Assembly (NCBI GenBank): GCA_010015655.1
Contig: ML976671.1
Coordinates: 1,011,623-1,025,010, forward strand
Length of the DNA: 13,388 nucleotides
Direction of reading: 5' to 3'
Source: Bimuria novae-zelandiae CBS 107.79
Taxonomy: Eukaryota; Ascomycota; Dothideomycetes; Pleosporales; Didymosphaeriaceae
Shown here: piece after piece, positions 10,512 through 13,388 of the stretch
Layout: every line of letters begins with the position of its first letter
How positions within the stretch are numbered: position 1 is the first letter of the stretch
The notes under the pieces: generated by a model
Told to the model about the DNA's origin: nothing
Seen by the model: only the letters and a program-made list of their open reading frames with translations
Databases searched by the model: none
Made by a program: the position numbers and the translations under genes

Positions 10512-10622
10512 CTAATTGGCCCAGGAGTTTGCAGGAGTTAATAGAAGTTTACAGGACTTATTAGGAGTTTATAGAAGTGTGCAAAAGTTGCCAGAATATA
10601 TATAAAATATATACTTACATAC
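10512..10622 (-). other. Predicted intron of the DUF6589-type gene, filled with 10-bp repeats
   Basis: Minus strand: donor GTATGTAAGT from 10622, acceptor CAATTAG ending at 10512, length 111 bp. The flanking reading frame is identical on both sides (phase 0), and recognisable protein resumes about 16 codons downstream at RAWMAQAVVAYDN. Block D makes up most of the interior. Because 111 is divisible by 3, frame alone cannot prove splicing; the donor sequence and the non-protein-like repeat content are the support. Confidence 0.55.
10523..10602. repeat. 10-bp-period tandem repeat, block D (8 units)
   Basis: Units start every 10 bp from 10523: AGGAGTTTGC, AGGAGTTAAT, AGAAGTTTAC, AGGACTTATT, AGGAGTTTAT, AGAAGTGTGC, AAAAGTTGCC, AGAATATATA. 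The block lies wholly inside the predicted intron of the DUF6589-type gene and is preceded by GGCCC, as blocks A-C are preceded by AGCCC/AGCCT. It is 1.9 kb from block C. Confidence 0.88.
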
Positions 10623-11299
10623 CAACGCATGCTCTAATGCTTTTGCCATAAGATAATTCGCGTGAGGATAACTATGGCAGAGTCTAAACCCGTATAACGT
10701 CTTAGCAACACGCCAATGAACCCTAGACCCTATTAAATAAATATCAAGGCAAGAGGGGAATACGTTTGATGCTTGTCTTGCGCGCGAGAAGCAGACCATA
10801 CTAGTTATAGCGTATATCCTCTGCTGTACAACAGCATGTTTGTCGCGCGCTCCGTAGGTCTTTCGGTGCTGCCGGCGATTGTGGAGCAGCCTACGCACCA
10901 AGGAGTACCAGGTTAGTGCAGTATCCTAGATAGTAGCAACAGCCACAGCATAATCTATAGTCTCTATAGACATACTAAGGGTGTATTTCCCAAACGGTCC
11001 TTTACCAATAAGGCTCTCTACCTCAGAAACAACCTAAGATTCCTACGTAGTATCCGCATAGATATCGCGACTTCGTATAAATTGTATAGCCTTCGACATA
11101 ACACGCCGCCGCTACTTCTAAGTACAGTATAAATAATGCTAAACATATATAGTAGGAGGGTTATCAGCGCCTACCCACGCCTTAATAAAGTGTCTAAAGG
11201 TCTACCTCACTCGCCGCAGCATCCTCATAACAGCGTCTATCTTCTGCGCGCGCGAAAGCCGGCGCGCTGAACAGGGACTAGGGGCCAAGGAGTTATTCT

Positions 11300-11365
11300 C
11301 CTTCTCGTCGTCGTCGTCATTGACGTCGTCGTCGTCGCCATCGTCGCCGTCGCTGACACCAACGT
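11300..11365. repeat. GTC/GAC triplet tract
   Basis: Imperfect run of GTC-type triplets on the plus strand, encoding the acidic Asp-rich stretch of the minus-strand DUF6589-type protein. The plus-strand open frame across it (Ser/Pro-rich) is a shadow. Confidence 0.75.
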
Positions 11366-11543
11366 CACTTTCGCTGCTGCCGTCGCTATCGCCCTCGCCA
11401 TTCAAATCGCCCACATTGCTCGCTTCAGAAGGGCTGTCTATATCTAGTACTGAGCCCACGTGCGAGATATTCGACGATAGGGGCGTTAGAGGAGTAAATA
11501 GAGGGTCGGACAGAGGGCTAGATTAATAAAGGATAATTAACAT

Positions 11544-11675
11544 ATCTGCGCAACTAGGAATAGTAGGTGTTAACTTAGATTAATTAAAAGAAGACGACCT
11601 TCTAATTAGTATAAGTTTAAAGGAAATAGGACGTTGTTTTAGATAATAAGTACCGCGTTAAAAATAACTATTATA
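11544..11675. other. Spacer between the DUF6589-type gene start and the Fot1 element
   Basis: About 130 bp of AT-rich, RIP-like sequence without an open frame. It should hold the promoter of the minus-strand gene, and possibly the right end of its mobile unit, but I see no convincing TATA box or terminal repeat. Confidence 0.5.
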
Positions 11676-11685
11676 ACGTGGTTCA

Positions 11686-11721
11686 CCACCGAGCAGGCCA
11701 ACCCCACCAAGCGGGCCAACT
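11686..11721. repeat. 18-bp direct repeat in the Fot1 left end
   Basis: Units 11686-11703 (CCACCGAGCAGGCCAACC) and 11704-11721 (CCACCAAGCGGGCCAACT) match at 15 of 18 positions. Paired motifs near the tip are common transposase binding sites in this superfamily; that role is inferred from position only. The segment is strikingly GC-rich and unmutated next to RIP-saturated flanks. Confidence 0.65.
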
Positions 11722-11756
11722 TTGCTAAATGCAGCCTACCTCTAGCTTATACTATA

Positions 11757-12860
11757 ATGCCATCACAACATAACGCGCAACAACCTTATACTAAAAGCGC
11801 ACTATAGCTTGCTATCTAAGCTATAATTAAAGATTATAATAAGAGTAAAAAACGCGTTATTATAGCCTTTAGCGTGCCTTAAATAATAGTATAATAATAA
11901 TGCTAAGGAGCCCTCTCTCGACGCGATCGCGAGCCCAACTTAAAGAAGCTAACTAAGCTAGAGGAGGAGGCTCTAGTCTAACGTATACTTAAGCTTAACT
12001 AGCGAGGAATAGGTGTAATAAGGGATATAGTCTAAGATATAGCTAATAATTTACTTGCTAAGCGCGGTAGATAGCCTATTAGTAAGTACTAGGTAGATAG
12101 GCTTAAGACGCGTACGCTAGAAATTAAGCTTTAAAGGAGCTATCTATATAATTATTAGCGAGCCCTAAATAAAGATCTACGTATTATAACGCCCTAGTTC
12201 AAGCTAGTTACTAATACTAAGGCTAAGTACAGTATCGCTAATAACAACACGTACAACTTCGACGAGACAGGCTTTATAATAGGGATAATACAAGGTTAGA
12301 TAGTCTTTACAGGCTCTAAGAAGCGAAGCAACCTAAAGAAAATTTAACCTAGTAACTATAAGTAGGTTACTAATATCTAGGGTGTTAGCGCTAAAGGCTA
12401 GGCTCTGCCACCCTTTCTTATCTTCCTTAGCAAGGTTCTAATCACGTCCTAGTTCTACAATCTACCCTAAGACTAGGTTATTAAAGTTAGTCCTAATAGC
12501 TAAACGTTAAATAAGCTTAGCCTTGCCTAGCTAAGGCACTTTAATACCTATACTAAGGCGCGTAGTTTAGGTGCACACTAGCTACTAATTATAGATAGTT
12601 ATAAGAGCTACTACTCACACGAATTTTATAAATACTATAAGGAATAGAAGATTATTATTCTCTGTATGCCTCTACACTCATCACACCTCTTGTAGCCACT
12701 TAATGTAGGTTGTTTTTCGCCTTTAAAGCGGGCGTACAGTAATAAGATTAGTAGCTTAGCACGGTATAGCACTAAGCAGATTAAGAAGGAGGCCTTTCTA
12801 CTAGCCTTTAAAGTAGCTTTTAAGCAGGTAATTGTCCGATTACATGGCACTTTGCACTAA
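11757..12860 (+). pseudogene. Fot1/pogo DDE transposase pseudogene (367 codons, truncated)
   Basis: The frame from the ATG at 11757 runs without indels to 12860, with about 30 stops. It begins with a mutated helix-turn-helix region (KSKKR, FSVP), then a CENP-B/Tc5-like segment (KLTKLEEEALV, RGIGVIRDIV). The catalytic core follows: YNFDETGFIIGI with first Asp intact (12261-12263), LIIDSYKSYYSHEF with second Asp intact (12594-12596), and a CMPLHSSHLL-x-PLNVGCF segment where the third catalytic Asp is now Asn (12702-12704). Exactly 35 residues separate the second and third sites, giving DD35D as in Fot1/pogo. The sequence then reads FSPLKRAY and AFLLAFKVAFKQVI, after which similarity stops at about 12835. 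The usual GFR-x-GLVP region and C-terminus of the family are absent. The enzyme would have excised and inserted the element; it is dead by mutation and truncation. Confidence 0.88.
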
Positions 12861-13142
12861 ACTTAAAGTGTAAAGGTGGCTGGGCAATCCTACGCCAAGA
12901 AAAGAAGACTTCGGTAGCAGTCTAACAGAACACGAATAAGACACAACACGAATATTATTAATTAATTATTATAACTATTAATTCTCATCATTGCATTAGC
13001 TTAAAGTGACAGAACACTATTAAATCTAATAATTAAGAGTCTTACTACCTTAATACGACCGGTTGCAATAGCGCAATCTACCCTTAGAGACGCTATAGTT
13101 ATCCTAACTAATAATAATAACTTTACTATATAGCTACAACAA
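12861..13142. other. AT-rich relic region without recognisable gene
   Basis: No usable open frame on either strand. It contains many TA steps and short ATT/AAT runs (near 12954-12985), plus two nearby ACACGAATA copies (about 12931 and 12944). It looks like old RIP-mutated repeat sequence that I cannot assign. Confidence 0.5.
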
Positions 13143-13388
13143 TGTTAGGATCTGTATTTAGCATCACCAGGCTAACATTCTGAGACGGCCAAGGTCTTAT
13201 GGGAGCCAATGGTGGCACAGCAATGGGCAGGCCACGTGACTGCTCAAAGCGCTCGAAGCGAGCAAGTCGAGCAGGTGCATAAGGCCAAGGCTATGCTCGC
13301 TCTGCTCGAGTCGAGCAAGTCGAGCATGCTAAGTATATAGGAACATGAGGATGGACTCTTCCACCTCGTGTTTAACCTGTTTATTAAT
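13143..13388 (+). mobile_element. Candidate start of another LTR or repeat element
   Basis: Composition changes abruptly at about 13140 from RIP-like AT-rich to unmutated, GC-richer sequence. The first bases, TGTTAGGATC, would fit an LTR tip. TATATAG at 13335-13341 could be a core promoter. The segment carries a palindromic repeat cluster. It runs off the window and no second copy is visible, so this is positional inference. Confidence 0.3.
13293..13327. repeat. 35-bp imperfect palindrome with TCGAGCA repeats
   Basis: ATGCTCG-ctc-TGCTCGA-g-TCGAGCA-agt-CGAGCAT: the arms pair at 14 of 17 positions, and the central 15 bp (13303-13317) are a perfect palindrome around one base. A 15-bp direct repeat, CGAGCAAGTCGAGCA, occurs at 13259-13273 and 13312-13326. 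A third small hairpin, GCTCG-aag-CGAGC, lies at 13251-13263. Confidence 0.8.

Larger units (their letters stand above)
8693..11543 (-). pseudogene. DUF6589-type fungal protein pseudogene (about 910 codons)
   Basis: One minus-strand frame runs from an ATG at 11543 to about 8693, with dozens of stops but no net frameshift. In order: a Ser/Pro then Asp-rich N-terminus (open 11459-11205, with a GAC triplet tract); SRARQASNVFP and LIGSRV at about 10800-10720; an intron (10622-10512); YDNINF and KRDE at about 10440; YGNQLTA at about 9938, presumably GDQLT originally; a P-A-x-FH-I segment near 9830; KHGDVSMLR at about 9390; and NLALEHLNYYYKLNF at about 9180. The SR-A-N, YDNxNF, GDQLT, FH and EHLN pattern matches what I recall of Pfam DUF6589, a fungal domain of unknown function. 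I could not run a profile search. The biochemical role is unknown. Heavy RIP suggests it was multicopy. It converges on the helicase at its 3' end. Confidence 0.7.
11676..12860 (+). mobile_element. Fot1/pogo-type DNA transposon, 3'-truncated
   Basis: It contains a GC-rich left terminal segment (11676-11721) followed by a single-frame DD35D transposase pseudogene. Fot1/pogo members of the Tc1/mariner superfamily have inverted terminal repeats and a TA target duplication. The reverse complement of the left segment does not occur anywhere to the right in this window, so the right end is missing, by deletion or by interruption near 12840. The interior is heavily RIP-mutated and the left end is not. 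Confidence 0.75.

Noticed and set aside
11320..11526. Plus-strand Ser/Pro-rich 68-codon open frame
   Set aside because: Mirror of the GAC triplet tract that encodes the acidic N-terminus of the minus-strand gene.
12635..12850. Minus-strand 71-codon open frame
   Set aside because: Antisense to the Fot1 transposase catalytic region.
13141..13179. AATGTTAG...CTAACATT 8-bp inverted repeat as a terminal repeat pair
   Set aside because: Arms are short and only 23 bp apart; chance is plausible in AT-rich DNA.

Overview
The window looks like a repeat-rich block from a filamentous ascomycete (Pezizomycotina) genome. I recognise no intact gene in it. It holds degraded mobile or multicopy genes whose in-frame stops and lost catalytic residues are almost all C-to-T or G-to-A changes in CpA/TpG context, with CpG left alone. 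That is the signature of repeat-induced point mutation (RIP), a fungal defence against duplicated DNA. The organism assignment rests on this signature and on the element families; no host single-copy gene is present to confirm it.

Layout. (1) 1-5464: a nearly complete Ty1/Copia LTR retrotransposon on the minus strand. It has a 195-bp LTR at 5270-5464, the last 33 bp of the matching LTR at 1-33, a half-tRNA-iMet type primer site, a polypurine tract, and a single-frame but stop-riddled Gag-Pol of about 1670 codons (5152-140). (2) About 5465-8431, plus strand: a RecQ-like superfamily-2 helicase pseudogene. The Copia element sits immediately at its 5' side. It carries several stops and one frame break inside a segment bounded by a perfect 21-bp inverted repeat. 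(3) 8426-8694: a convergent junction filled with 10-bp-period tandem repeats. (4) About 8690-11543, minus strand: a heavily mutated, single-frame pseudogene that I recognise as a DUF6589-type fungal protein. It has a likely intron that carries the same 10-bp repeats. (5) About 11676-12860, plus strand: a Fot1/pogo-type DD35D transposon with its left end and a single-frame dead transposase, cut off before its C-terminus and right end. (6) 12861-13142: AT-rich relic sequence without recognisable genes. (7) 13143-13388: a sharp change to unmutated, GC-richer sequence with a 35-bp imperfect palindrome and a TATA-like box, possibly the start of another LTR or mobile element.

How it fits together. 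The Copia and Fot1 pieces are ordinary selfish elements silenced by RIP. The helicase and the DUF6589-type gene face each other tail to tail. Both are RIP-marked, so both probably existed in several copies, and they share an unusual repeat-filled junction. The most interesting hypothesis here is that they are the two genes of one poorly described mobile unit, with its left end displaced beyond the window by the Copia insertion. Mutation load is strongly mosaic. The ends of elements, the helicase core and the N-terminal part of the DUF6589-type gene are light, and the interiors are saturated.
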